DNA of 64,000 nt from Camarhynchus parvulus (GCF_901933205.1 NC_044574.1:18337733-18401732), one strand, 5' to 3'; shown: positions 1-11,280, counted from the stretch's first letter. Notes: generated from the letters alone by a model not told the origin. Made by a program: numbers and translations.

Positions 1-925
1 CATCACTTTAACTCGAAGAGAAAAATTCCATCTTCCTTTTTTCTTCTCTCTTTTTATAGTATTTTGCACTTCTTTTTATGCAACAAAGTCAGCTACCCTT
101 TTATTTACAATCAGATCCACGTCCATGTTGAAAATCCTTTCTGTCTGAAACTGTGTCTTTTAAGAATACAGGAGAAGCAGGGAGGAGGGACAGTTATGTT
201 AGTTCTTCTGAAAACATCCATAAAAGGATGTATTTGGCAGTCAGAAAAAGAGCTGTGGGGAAATCACTGCTGGGACATGGGAGCAAAAGGGGACACAAAG
301 GCACTGGGGCACTGCCGGGCCAGGGAAGATGAAACAGAGCGGGTGCCTGGCACATACTGATGGTGGGAGCAGCTCTGACAGCTCTTGCTGGGGAACCCCA
401 CAGGCTGGGGCCATATTTTCTGCAGGGCTGTTCAGAGAGTCACTGTCCTGGTGCTTGACTGATTTTATATGGGAGCTCAACAATTAATTATAAGAAACAA
501 AATTAAGTGAGAAGATAATTCGTCAAGGTTTCAGTTTGCTAAGTGCACCATAAGCACCAGACACAACAGGCTTCCCAAAAGCTGGACTCAGGCTCCCCAT
601 CCGAGCCCAGTCCTTCCCTTCCCAGAAGGCTTGGGAAGAGCTGTGTCCCCAGCCTCGGCCCAGAGAGGAAGGTGCCCATCACTCTGGGCACTGAACCTGG
701 CAGATGCACCAGACACTGCCCTGGGATGGCTGCCAGGATTCCAGTGAGCTCCTCAGGACTGAGTTACATCAGGGTGCTTTTGACTCCCAGGATCCAGAGG
801 ACCTAAGAGGTGACTCAGTGCCACCTTCCTCTCCAAACCATGTACAGAGATACAGGACAGAAGGACTGTTTTTTAATGAGCCAGTAATAGACTGGTCACA
901 ATTAAAAAGCAGCTTTGTTTGAGTT
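1..925. other. Unique noncoding sequence, no gene seen
   Basis: Single-copy-looking DNA. About 560-830 is somewhat richer in G and C and carries overlapping open frames of 70-90 codons on both strands. They show no recognisable domain, no codon pattern and no splice context, so I treat them as chance frames. There is no CpG cluster to suggest a promoter. Confidence 0.5.
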
Positions 926-990
926 TGTGTGTACATATATATACACACACACACATATATACATACATACAGACATACATACCTACATCT
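926..990. repeat. Compound TG/TA/CA/CATA microsatellite
   Basis: A run of alternating purine-pyrimidine dinucleotides passes from GTGT through ATATAT and CACACA into ATACATACATAC with interruptions. It is a compound, imperfect simple repeat and is likely length-polymorphic. The short open frame across it on the minus strand is a by-product of the repeat. Confidence 0.9.
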
Positions 991-3477
991 ATCTGCAGAG
1001 GAACCCTTAGTAAGATCAATATTCTTATTGAACATATTTACCTTGGTATGTGCTTAGTCTTTCCAATAAAAATATTCATATAAAACATATTGAGTTAAAC
1101 TGTGCACTCAATACACTATTTTGGATATTCAGCACCCCTTCAGACATCCTCCTCATACCTGAAAGGTCAGGCTACAGCATACTTCTTCATTTTCACATCT
1201 GAGTCACCAAATGAGAATCACCTCCTGTATGAGAAGATGTACATTTCAGGTTTGTCACCCTCCAGCTTACAGAAAATGGCTCCTTAAATGTAGCTGGCAC
1301 AAGGCAATCTGTCACAAAATTCTTATATTTCCTTCCTCCTTTTTATCTGCAGAAGTGATTAAATGCAAACTAAACTTTTTCTGGTAAATCTTATCCTTCC
1401 TACGAGTGGAACTCCTTTTCATTGGTTCTTCTTAGATTTGACTTAGGAAAATATCTGGGGGGTTTGTTTATATAATCTTGCTCTTGTCAGGCGAGGCCAG
1501 CCTGCCTGTGATACCAGAGCTCTCGTCTGTCTGCCATTCTCACTTCTCTTTCACAGACACTTCATCCCATCGGAATCAATAGGTAAGAATCAATAAAATG
1601 CAAATGCTGCACTTTATCCTGGCTGCTCCAGACTGTCTTCCTTCAGCCCTGGAAATGCTGTGGCTCTCCTTTCAGCCTACATAAGGCAGTGTAAGGGAAG
1701 AGAAAATTAAGGTCCCAGGTAGCCCATGGGCAAGAAAAGCACCAAGGCTTGCTCAGCTCCCAGCCAGCGTCAGTTGGCACCCAGGTATCTTTTTTTGCTG
1801 GTACTCCACTGCTTCAGGAACCAGCTGTGCAGTGCAATAGCCTCCCAGGGAGTGGCTTTGCCAGCCACCAGCAAGACCAAGGGCACTGGTGTACTTTCAG
1901 AAAAGCAAAACCTGGAAACTGCTTCTCTAAGCTCAGCAGACTTCAACCCTTGCCCAGGCCAGATGGTTTAAACCAGTCATTGTTTCACCACTGCCACGAG
2001 GCCAAAAGCTGTACTCATCCATCACCACATCCTTAACCCCAGCTCCCTCCTCAGTCTCTTTTTGACAGACTGCTGCCTCTGACAGCTTCACCTTCTGCAA
2101 TTTTCAGACCCCACAAATCACTACTGGCAGAGCAGAAGCTCAGTAAAACAACCCAGTTGTACAATTCCCTCTCTAAACTTGACACCAACTGTACAGACAC
2201 CTAAATAAGCCAGTCCTTCAGCCTAGGATTTCTGAAGAGATCATCACCCACAAATCATGCAGGGGATGATGGACTGTGGCAGAGGGCCATGGCAAGGCTG
2301 TGGGCAGCATGTCTTGCCACAAGACAAATCAGTTTGAATACTCTCTCCTATTATTCCAGTACTTGTTTACCATTAACTTATCCCGGTTTATTTCAAACAA
2401 TAATACAATTTGTATGGGCATGGTGCATTTTACTTCACTGAGAAGTTAAGGTCTCCAGAGACTCCGCTAAAATCATACTGATATTGTCAGCAATGTAATT
2501 GCCACATAGTCTCCACAGACTTCTATTGAAATTGCTTTCCTCTCCTAATCTCAAGCAGTAGGAACAACATCCCAACAGAGACTCCAAAGACTTGCAATGG
2601 AGTCATGTTCCATCATAAATGGTCTCACAATGATCCTCTTTAGACATCCTTTGAAACTGCCAGGAGATTGGTGCTGCACAGTATTTATTTTCCACGACGT
2701 TCTGGAAAGGACATTAATGTTCTCCCCCTTGAATCCTGGAACTCACGTCCTATTAAAAAACTTTATGAGCAGTAACTACTGCTTCAGTGCAGTCCCCCAC
2801 AGAGCCTTCAGTATATATATTATTATTTCACAAACTGCACTACTGAGTTGCAACTGAATTAGGAAACATACTCTTTACCCAACAGTCTGGAACAGATCCC
2901 AAGGGTTTGTTTTGCTGTATGAGACAATGACAAGAGGAGGGGAGAAGGAAAAATATATTCTTTCACCCAGAAAACAGACTATCTCCTTGGGAGACACATT
3001 GGCCCGTGCACGACAGCCCTAACAAAAGGGTTAGCAGCACACGCAGTGATAAAAGTTGCTGGATTTGTACAGTGGAGGCTGCAAAGGTTATTTCCCCCCT
3101 TGTTTCCCTTGGTTATATAATACAGACAGCAGGCCAAACTCACCTGAACCACTGTCATGCTAAGAAAGGGGATTTAAACCCCCCAGGGTGTAGGAGGAGG
3201 CTTAAACTGCACGATGGAAGACAGATCCAAAATCTGGTCCACCTCTCTTTATCTTTGACACCTCTTCAGCTCAGAGAATAAATAATCAAAGTTTCTGAGC
3301 TTCTGGATAAAGTTCTTTCTCAACAGGAAAGCTGAACATATGCTCAGGTTGCAGCACACAGCAAATTCTGCAATTACTTTTTGAAGTTCTTTGTCTCAAC
3401 AGGTTTGGAGTGTGAGAATCAGCAAGGTTTTCAATGCTCTACTGGGGTATTTCATATTTTAGAGAAAGGAACACACA
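991..3477. other. Unique noncoding sequence, no gene seen
   Basis: Mixed-composition DNA without a recognisable gene. Overlapping plus-strand frames at 1726-2036 are in two different phases and neither resembles a known protein. A POU octamer motif (ATGCAAAT) lies at 1598-1605. There is no CpG island and no convincing splice-bounded frame. Confidence 0.45.
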
Positions 3478-3793
3478 GAATCATTAGGTTGTAATAGAAT
3501 CATTAAGTTGAAGAAGACCTTTAAGATCAACAGGTCCAACCATTAACCCAGCACTGCCAAGTCTACCACTAAATCATCTCCTTACACACTACATCTTTTA
3601 AATTATCTCCAGGGATGGTGACTCAGCCACCTCCCTGGACAGCCTGTTCTAATGCTTGACAACCCTTTCATTGAACACTTTTTCCTAATATTCAATCTAA
3701 ACCTCCCCTGGCACAACCTGAGGATGTTTCTCTCATCCTATCACTTGTTACCCGGCAATAAGGTGAGAGCAACCCTCACCTCACTACAACCTT
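3478..3793 (-). mobile_element. CR1 LINE 3'-end fragment, reverse orientation
   Basis: The plus strand begins with two copies of a GAATCATTA-type unit followed by GAAGACCTTTAAGATCA. It continues through CCAGGGATGGTGACTC, CAGCCTGTTCTAATGC, TTTTTCCTAATATTC and AATCTAAACCTCCCCTGG to CCTATCACTTGTTACC. This is the order seen, reading antisense, in the 3' untranslated part of sauropsid CR1 elements. The GAATCA units are the element's own 3' terminal repeat, so the element points to the minus strand. Several small gaps and many substitutions mark an old, inactive copy. Only the last few hundred bases are present, as is usual for 5'-truncated CR1, and no reverse-transcriptase sequence remains. The subfamily is not assigned. 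Confidence 0.9.
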
Positions 3794-3828
3794 AGGTTGG
3801 AGAAAGGAGGACCAGAGATGAGGCTTAA
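3794..3828 (+). mobile_element. Probable inverted CR1 segment abutting the main copy
   Basis: Directly after the antisense CR1 fragment the sequence reads TTGGAGAAAGGAGG and then a diverged stretch ending in GAGGCTT. This resembles the sense strand of the CR1 segment that should lie just beyond the break (TGGAGAAAAGGAGG...GAGACCTT, from memory). The two parts therefore face each other, as in a 5' inversion formed by twin priming. The match is only about 30 bp, so it is tentative. Confidence 0.4.
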
Positions 3829-3839
3829 GGGACAGAACA

Positions 3840-5685
3840 CTAAGATTCCTTTCTTGTCTCTGCTTGTTCTAGGATTCGTGTGGTGCTAGTACTTGATGGC
3901 TTTCAGAAAGCCATCTCAGGTGCCTCTGACTCCCCTTTTACAAAAGTATTCAAGGATAACCACCTGCCACATATGACACAGGAGATGAAGCTTTAAAAAT
4001 ATAAAGGAAACTAAGAACACAGAACAAATTATTCTACCTTCTGGGATATCAAACTACTCCTATACAGCAGAAAGTAGAAGAAAAATCCTGTAGTCAGTTT
4101 ACACTTACCCCAGCTATTCTACTCCAGCAGTCATGTGCTGGAAATCTCATATAAATGTCATCTCTAGCCTTTGGCTGCATTTGCCATGATATTAGATGGT
4201 ACAGAGGCATTTCATACTGAAAAAAAGATTTTTCTGAGTTAAAAATAAAGGCTGATCCGCTCATTGTAAAAAAAACCCCACCATTATAAAATTCTATTGC
4301 ATCCATGTCACAGACATGAGATACCCTCTGAGTCAAAGGATCTACTGAGAGAGTAGCAAGGACAGGATTTTTTCTTTTGCTTGGTATTTAGTATAAGAAA
4401 CTTATTAATATATAGCTGCATGTAAATGTAAGATATAATTACTACTAATAACAATTATTCGAGCTCTGGGGAGAAATGGATCAATGGTCTTACCCTGGTC
4501 TTGTCAGCACCTGATCTTTACCATGAAAACTTATGAGGCAATCTACATTGTGAATTAACTGAGTCACAGTTTATATTCACTAGAGAAAGAGTCCTGATCT
4601 GCTGCCATTTCACAGTGCAGATCTTAAAATCAGCAAGCATTTTAGTTTTATGGCTGAATAAGATCTACTGCTCAGCACTATATGCTTATATAATACTGAA
4701 TATTGTAAACTATACTCTGGCTTACACTGGTCCACTGTAGGGTAAAAAAAAATAGTGGCTACGTCTAAAATTTTACAGTCCTAAGGCTTGGGTTCAAGCC
4801 ATTTTGAAATAATAGATTATTTTTGTCACAAAATAGTTTATTGTTTTATTTTTCATTCCTAGTCAAAATTGCATCTTTTCTAGCTGTTAATGAACCCTGC
4901 CTAAAGTAGACATTTACATTCAGCCTATTTACCTGATGCATAATGCTTTATGAAAAAATCAGCTCTAAATGATACAGCTAGAATTTTATTACAGACTTTT
5001 GGTGCAAATAATAAAATCTTTCTACAGCTAATGAACTGCCCAACAAAGCAAGTCTGTTAGTTAGTAAAAATAAATGCTTTTAAAAACAATCAAGATATTA
5101 GAAAAATATGGGTTTCAAAGAAGACTTGTTTGTACATTTTCTATTAATTGACATATATTACTTCCAGATTTTCTGCAATTCTAATAGCATGGAAATAAGC
5201 AGCAGGAATGACAACTTTCAGGATAACTAATTTATATTTAAAAAAAAACAGTCAGAGGGCTCAAACAAAGGCAATGTTCGCCTTCCTGGGTTAAGGGTTT
5301 CCACCAGTAATTCAAATTTGTAAATACAGCACAGTTTCTTCTCCTGTAATCTCCTGCACTCACTTGAGAAGCTCCCCTGGTCTTTCCAATTCCTACCCTG
5401 CAAACAAGGATCATGCCAAGGAGGATTGCTCATATGCATGTGTGTGTCTAGCCATGTATGATCCACAAGATTAAGCTTTTGGGGGTCGTGGCCTTTCTGT
5501 AAGTACTTTAAGAGATGTATGCTTATAGACCAGTTAATAACAACATGAAGAACATGAAGATTTAACTTTCAAATTATCTGTAAGAGAATAGTTTTCCGTG
5601 TTTCTAGACAGAACAGACCACGAGATTATTGTACACAATTTCTGTTAACCACAGACTATCGCATTTCACACAGATACTCTTCATT
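3840..5685. other. AT-rich unique sequence, no gene seen
   Basis: AT-rich DNA with short A-runs and no open frame above 80 codons that looks coding. A tRNA B-box-like GGTTCAAGCC occurs near 4790 but no cloverleaf can be drawn around it. Confidence 0.45.
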
Positions 5686-5689
5686 CAAC

Positions 5690-5826
5690 CCAAAATTTCA
5701 GGTAAATTACACCAGTTCAGCTCTCAGATGACCAGAATTTAACATTTGATAAACAGAAACTGAAGCTCAGTCAAATACCAAAGACCTTGTGCAAATAGGA
5801 GGAAATCAGGTTAGAGCCTGGAAGCA
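5690..5826 (+). repeat. Ancient MIR/core-SINE-like relic
   Basis: The segment reads GAAACTGAAGCTCAG at 5756-5770, then a degraded equivalent of the 'ttgcccaaggtcacacag' region, then ATCAGGTTAGAGCCTGGAAG. That is the order found in the 3' half of MIR-type core-SINEs and related amniote repeats. Just upstream, GTAAATTACACCAGTTCAG (5702-5720) resembles another motif common in old amniote repeats. Heavy divergence leaves the family name uncertain. The attribution comes from remembered consensus motifs, not from an alignment. Confidence 0.45.
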
Positions 5827-5829
5827 GAA

Positions 5830-7250
5830 AAAGAGCTCAAGAAAGGTGACAACACATTCACATCTGTCTGATCTGACAGACTTCTTCTAATCTTCCCATG
5901 ATGATACACAAGACTGTGTCCATGTCAGTCAAACACAAACAAAAGGCCTGGGAATGAGAAGTGCTACCTCCTGTTTCAGAGCCCCACCTGCAAGTGTGGA
6001 CTACATCAGGCTTTAGAGATAGACAGTTATTAAAACATTAACAAATCTAATTAATTGTGTGAGGAGGAAAAAAAAGTCCAGCTTCTTGCAGGTGACTGGC
6101 TGGAGTCCTGACGCACAAGACTTTATTATAACCACTTTCCTGAGGTGGGACTTCAAGGGTGATGGATGTGCTGAAAGCAGTGAAGGTGACCCAGTTCTGC
6201 CCACAGCATCCAAAAGAAAAAGAGTAAGAAGTGCTCCCAGCACAGAGCTTAAGGCAAACACACCCATACCTCACTGTGGTTCCAAAGAACTGTAGGTATT
6301 CTACTCCAGGAGGAAATAACTTCTTGCAAAAGGACATTCCAACTTCGTCTCAAAAACCACAAGTCATGGAAAGCCCTGCACCTCACAACAAACTGCTCTC
6401 ATCCCTCACAATAAATGTGTATTCAAGGCTGAGTTACTCATAGTTCAAAATTCAGCCCCGGGATTTCTTTGTGGTTTTGCACGCAGACCGCAAAGTTGCT
6501 ACCCCTGATTTCCAGCTGGTATTACTTTCCAGTGCATGCTTCCCCATTCTTTTTCCAGCTGTATGCAAGCTGCTCCTTATCCTTACTTGGAGATCAATTA
6601 CATGCACACACCTCAAAGTTATACATAGCTCACCCTGAAGAGACCAGGAGCTTTGCAGTCAAGGACTGCAAGTCCAGATGTGACTTAGATGAGACTTAAG
6701 GTGATTTGCAGAGCAAAATCCAGGGGACAACTACCATTGACTTCTGAAGGGCCAGGATTTATCCAGGCTAGTAGTTTCAATAGAAAATTCTCAAGAGCAG
6801 GTATTTCAACCAGCGTCTCAGCAAATTTTCAGCTCAGGTAATTACGTTCTGCTCTCTTAAAACTCCTTTGAAGTTTCACTTGGTGATGTTAAACTTCCAT
6901 GTCCTTTCCTGGACCTGCAAAGACATGAAACTATGAGGGCCTATCCCAGAAGCAGCAGCATCTCAGGGATGCACCAAGGACTTCTCCCTGGGCTGATTTC
7001 GAGGCACTTGGATATCAGAAGGAGGAAATGTTAGCTCAGAGACAGAGGAAACTGCAGAGATATTCTTAAAAAGGAAACTGCAATAAGCTTAACAAGAGAT
7101 TTGTGAACAAAATATGGACAAGCAAAATCTAACTTCTTTCCCTGGAAAGACAAGTGTTAGCAGGTTTCCCTTCCCATTAACAAAGCAGAAGCCTTCAGAT
7201 TGTATTTGCACAGTAACCTGCAGAAATCTTCACAAAGAGCAGATTAGCAC
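5830..7250. other. Unique sequence, no gene seen apart from the relic at 6.73 kb
   Basis: Overlapping frames of 70-96 codons between 6013 and 6443 exist on both strands and in several phases. None shows a domain or splice context, and I regard them as chance frames. Confidence 0.4.
6729..6768 (+). repeat. Short relic of an old amniote repeat
   Basis: ACCATTGACTTCTGAAGGGCC followed by a GGATTT tract resembles the block CCATTGACTTCAATGG...GGCCAGGATTT that recurs in old repeats of reptiles and birds. Only about 40 bp are recognisable. Confidence 0.3.
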
Positions 7251-7257
7251 CACTCAC

Positions 7258-7374
7258 ACGCAGACTGCTCAGCTGTAAGGTGGCAGCACCTTATGTCCTC
7301 GGCTAGGAAATTACGGCGCTCTGTACGTACACAATTGATGCCTAAGTGCCGTTCTTTTTCAAGGGCAGTAAAAC
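7258..7374 (-). other. Weak candidate exon (117 bp), function unknown
   Basis: Reading the minus strand, CAACTCTCAG ends at 7375 and is followed by an open 117-bp stretch. That stretch ends directly before GTGAGT (7257-7252), a strong 5' splice-site consensus. The length is a multiple of three and the frame is open, continuing a few codons past the donor to a stop. The segment holds several CpGs (around 7311-7330) in a CpG-poor neighbourhood. The roughly 39-residue peptide is mixed and hydrophilic, with several Cys, Arg and Glu, and matches nothing I know. The polypyrimidine tract is mediocre. A chance coincidence or a conserved noncoding element is about as likely. Confidence 0.15.
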
Positions 7375-7379
7375 CTGAG

Positions 7380-8400
7380 AGTTGCACGATGAGCAAAATG
7401 AGAGACGCAGCAATGTAAAAACATCCAAAGGCTTTGCATAGCTTTTTCAGAATTAATGTGTACAGTATAAATTTATTGATGCTTACTGCTGTTTTGAACT
7501 GATAAAACATTTCTTTAAGAGCTGTATATTTTCATTCTAAATATCTTTCCTCAGAGTAGTTAAAAGGTATTCTGTAAGAAAATATACTCTTCAGTGCAAA
7601 ATCAATCACCTCATTTCATGCAATCATCAAGGAATGTCTTAATTATTATTAATAATACAGAACAGATTATATTGCAATATTCATAAATGCAACACTTTTT
7701 GCTGGACCACCACTAAAAATTTCAAGCAGAAAATTAGACCATTTAAAAAAATGAGGTATACTTTTATTTTATTCCTGGTGTTAAATTTATCTTTAACAAA
7801 AAAAAAAAAAAAAAAGAAAGTCACTTTAACTATCCTGTGTTCAAAACATCCTCAAACTGCATCTGCAGAGAAAACTGTTTTTGCAGCATAATCTCCTGAA
7901 CACTTCTGGTGATTTTTTCATGTCTATCAGTTGTTACAGCCTCAGTTTGGCATCAAAGACTAGTGACAAGTATGTCCTGAAGACACCCCTCTCTCCTTCC
8001 CCAATGACATAGTGCCTAAACAGTTGGCTTATCATAAACAGCTGTCTCATAGATGGTTAAAGGCATGTGAAGTTAATGCTATCCTAAAACTAAACTCCCT
8101 TCCCATGCTATGATTTGGAAAGAATAAACACTTTTTACTATTTAATGTTTATTACCTAGGGAAGCCCACCATAGTGTGTTTAAATTTAAAAAACCAAACC
8201 AATACACAAACCATGTAATTTGCAAATGAAGACTCCTTCAATTTCAACAACTTTGGTCTGCACAGCTCCCTAAAGGTGTTTTTTTAACTCCCTGAAGCAG
8301 TAAAATGTGCCCTTAAGCCAGTAAACGATTCACTGCCTATCTGGGAGAGAGATTTCGGGTAGATTTGGGGTTGCAGCAAAATCAGATCCAAATGAAATTC
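7380..8400. other. AT-rich unique sequence with an A-run, no gene seen
   Basis: AT-rich DNA including AATTATTATTAATAATAC near 7641-7659 and an uninterrupted (A)18 at 7798-7815. I see no coding signal. Confidence 0.45.
7798..7815 (+). repeat. (A)18 homopolymer
   Basis: Eighteen consecutive A. The upstream sequence shows no SINE, and I saw no flanking target-site duplication or polyadenylation signal at the right distance, so I do not call it a retrocopy tail. Confidence 0.9.
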
Positions 8401-8401
8401 T

Positions 8402-8568
8402 AACTTGGGCAGAACCCTGATATGCGCTTCTGAGCTGCTGGTCTATCACCATTTTCATCCTCTGCAGCTGCTTGAGTGTTCTGGGCTGAGGTGACAGTAG
8501 GAACCCCAAATTCAGAGGGATAGACAGGAGTCACTTTTGGCATTCTATCCCTTTCCTCACCCTTTCTG
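8402..8568 (-). other. Candidate terminal coding exon, function unknown
   Basis: On the minus strand a clear pyrimidine tract (TTTTTTTCTCCTTCCC) is followed by AGCAG, a tandem NAGNAG acceptor at 8570-8566, and then by an open frame of about 55 codons ending in a TAG at 8402-8400. The peptide is hydrophilic and of mixed composition (KVTPVYPSEFGVPTVTS, then an acidic EDENGDRP stretch), ending ISGFCPS. It has no low-complexity bias and looks more protein-like than the other short frames here. I recognise no family. No polyadenylation signal directly follows and no partner exon is certain. The other minus-strand candidate at 7258-7374 lies downstream of this stop, so both cannot belong to one coding frame unless this segment is spliced differently. 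Confidence 0.22.
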
Positions 8569-8599
8569 CTGGGAAGGAGAAAAAAAGGAAAAAGCAAGT

Positions 8600-10025
8600 T
8601 AATATGAGAGTGAATTCTACTTTTGCAGCCAGGATTCAGAATTCATATTCGTCTCTGGAGCTTGATTCAAGAGGAAGTATCTTGAAGCAAGAAGCCTCCG
8701 GTGTACAAGTGTTTTAAAAGATGTGCTCAGTAGTTTTGTATATGTATTTTTTACTGCTGCCTTTTAAGAAACTCCTGCCAAGATAGTACACTTTTTAAGA
8801 AAATACAATGTCTTCCCATTTTAACTCTCACTCCAGTGATGTCTTCTGCTCTCACACTCAACCTCATCCTGCCAAAACATCAAAAGAGCACACAGGACAT
8901 ACAGTCCTTAAATAACAAAGATCATAAGCAACTCACAGTGTAAGTCCCATATGGCAAATCCAGGTGACATAAACATAGGCATAAGTCATACATTTTGGGC
9001 CTCACATCCATTGCAGGGCCAGGAAGAAAAGCAAGTCACTTGAGGCACTGCCAAGTGCACAGGAATGCTCCACATCCATGATGTGAATTGCACACCCTGC
9101 TCCTTGCTGCACCTCCAGGCACTGTCTGAAGACGCAGCACATGAGTCTTGCTCTCAGGAGATGAGAGAAAGGTCAGCAGCACTTCTGAGGCACGCCTGTG
9201 GCCTGACCCATTCCAGCCCAATGCTTCCCACGTCTCCACTGCTGTTCACCTTCGCCTGCCATTATCACAGCCCATCTTAGCTGGGACAAGGAGCAGGATC
9301 CTACTCTCTTAGCTTGCAGTAAGGGCCCCACTCCCCCTCAGCACCACGTAAAGAATGGTCAATAGTAATAAATCTTCCCCCAGAAATGAGACTGCCATCA
9401 CCAATGAGCCATACCTCTAACCAGATCCTCAAAAAGCAAACTTACAATCCCTTCAGTTCTTTTTACATGACTGAGCCATCTTCCTGGTTAGCAAATAAAG
9501 ATAAAAAGCATTCAGTTCTGCAGGGGTACACACCAGGAGAAATAAATATGTTGCCACTTGAGAAACTCTGACCCTTCTGGAGCACTATTAGGCTCATTGC
9601 TAGCATCCATAATAAATACAGTGCTCCTAAATTTAAAAGGCCCATTTAAAATATTCCTAGACACAGTGACCATTTAACAAGTTTATACTGAATAGCGTAA
9701 AAGAAAACAGAACAATTTGGTTTTCAAACACCCAGCACTGATACTATTGACATTTAGCTCCCCCCCAGCCTTAACCTTATCTTCTTTGTCCTTGTCTCTC
9801 CCATTATTCTTCCTTTCTTTGTTTACTTGATCTCACTTTTCTCATCCTGTCATTTACACAGTAACATTATTTTAACGAGTACATTTGAACAGGAACTACA
9901 CCAATTACTACATCATCCATTTTTGCTTAGCCTTTATAAAGAAAGGGAGAGGAAGGAAAGTAAAAAGATTAAACTGAATGCAATAGTTTCGAGTTCCTTG
10001 CAAAGTGCCACCGCAATCTCAAGTT
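8600..10025. other. Unique sequence, no gene seen
   Basis: Around 9010-9260 the DNA is more GC-rich and holds opposed frames of 67 and 71 codons without domains. The rest is ordinary AT-leaning sequence. A C-run (CCCCCCC) lies near 9762. Confidence 0.45.
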
Positions 10026-10029
10026 AAGC

Positions 10030-10480
10030 CTGCTCTGCAGTGAATGTATAAAATATATTCAGTGCCGTATAAGTAATGACATATCAATTAACTGTGTCAC
10101 AAGGTCTAAAAATATGCAAATTACTGTACTTCAATTAGAAAAATCTACATCCTTGGAGAATATTGTAAATCAGGAAATTTGGGAGACATTAAGAGTAATC
10201 AGTGAAGGAAAGCATGCACTTTCCCCTGTATCCTATTTTTATACATACATAATGAAATAATTATAGCTACACTGTATTTATGCCTCTGCAAAAATATTAA
10301 AATCTTAAGATCTTTACAATGATAAATTTAATCCACATTACGTTTGCAGACAACATTAATTATATGAAAAAGAAATCTATTATCATTCAATATAACTAAG
10401 TTGAAACTAATTTGGACATGTAAATTAGACATACGACTTTTCCATAGTAGCAGTATATTAGAAAACAGACTTTTTAAAGA
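10030..10480. promoter_or_regulatory. AT-rich block with POU/homeodomain motifs, possible enhancer
   Basis: A stretch with balanced, non-repetitive AT-rich sequence. It carries an ATATGCAAATTA (octamer ATGCAAAT at 10114-10121), TCAATTAACTG, ATTAATTATATG and several ATTA cores, and no simple-repeat structure. Vertebrate conserved noncoding enhancers often look like this. The inference rests on composition and motif content only. Confidence 0.25.
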
Positions 10481-10668
10481 GATATTTTAATTGAAGAGGT
10501 CACATGTGTGAAAAGGCAAGCATGTTTCATTTGATTCTATGACAAAAAATACATATTGAGAAAAAAATGCTTATACTCATTTTGAGAAAAAGAAAGTTTT
10601 AATGTTCTAACCGCAACTCTTCAATGATTATTCTTCTGTTAGGAATGCTACATCATACCCAAAACCTA

Positions 10669-11280
10669 TCAATCAGTCCAGGGTGTGCACCTGCAAACGT
10701 GTATGGCAGAGTCAGTTTCAAAGAATGGGTCATTCACCACTGTAGCAGCTGTGGTGATATCTTTTGGTTGAAATTCAATTTGCATCTGTTTCAGAGATGC
10801 CATAACAAGGAGCAAGCACATGATGTGGATCTGCAGTGGCTGCATTCCCCACAATACCACTGTAGCCTTCCAAGGACTGTACAGACAAGCAGGAGACAAT
10901 TCCCAGGACTGCTGCAGCAGAGAAGGAAAGGGCTGTCCTTGCCTACATGTTGGAAAGCCTGTTGAGAAGGATATTTGCTCTCTCTTGTTCACCATGGAGT
11001 CTCTCCATCTCCCAAAAGTGCTGATGGTGACCACCACGTGGTGAGGACCCTCTGAGGCATTCAGTGTCTTTTGGGACAATGCTGAAGTCCAGCATGCCTG
11101 GGTCACCTCCCAGTGAAGCTCCCATGCTTTCTGCCAGATGGCAAGCATTTTGGGGAGCAGGGTGGGAGTTGCCAGAAATGGCTGGGACATGTGCAAGGTG
11201 CAGCTATCCAAGCACATGGGCTCCTCTGCAGACACAGTAATACAGGGAACAGGCACACAAAGGCAGCCAAATTCATACAT
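10669..11280 (-). other. 203-codon ATG-started frame, unrecognised
   Basis: This is the longest open frame in the window. It begins at an ATG (11280-11278) and ends just beyond 10669. The block is richer in G and C than the AT-rich DNA on either side, which lengthens chance frames. The translation is rich in Trp, Cys, His and Met, with a short hydrophobic run near the C-terminal third, and shows no repeat, signal peptide or domain that I recognise. Overlapping frames of 113, 74 and 85 codons occupy the opposite strand, which argues for low stop density rather than selection. It could be an eroded retroelement piece, a lineage-restricted ORF or chance. Confidence 0.12.

Noticed and set aside
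4786..4800. GGTTCAAGCC, similar to a tRNA B-box.
   Set aside because: No A-box at the right distance and no cloverleaf stems can be formed around it.
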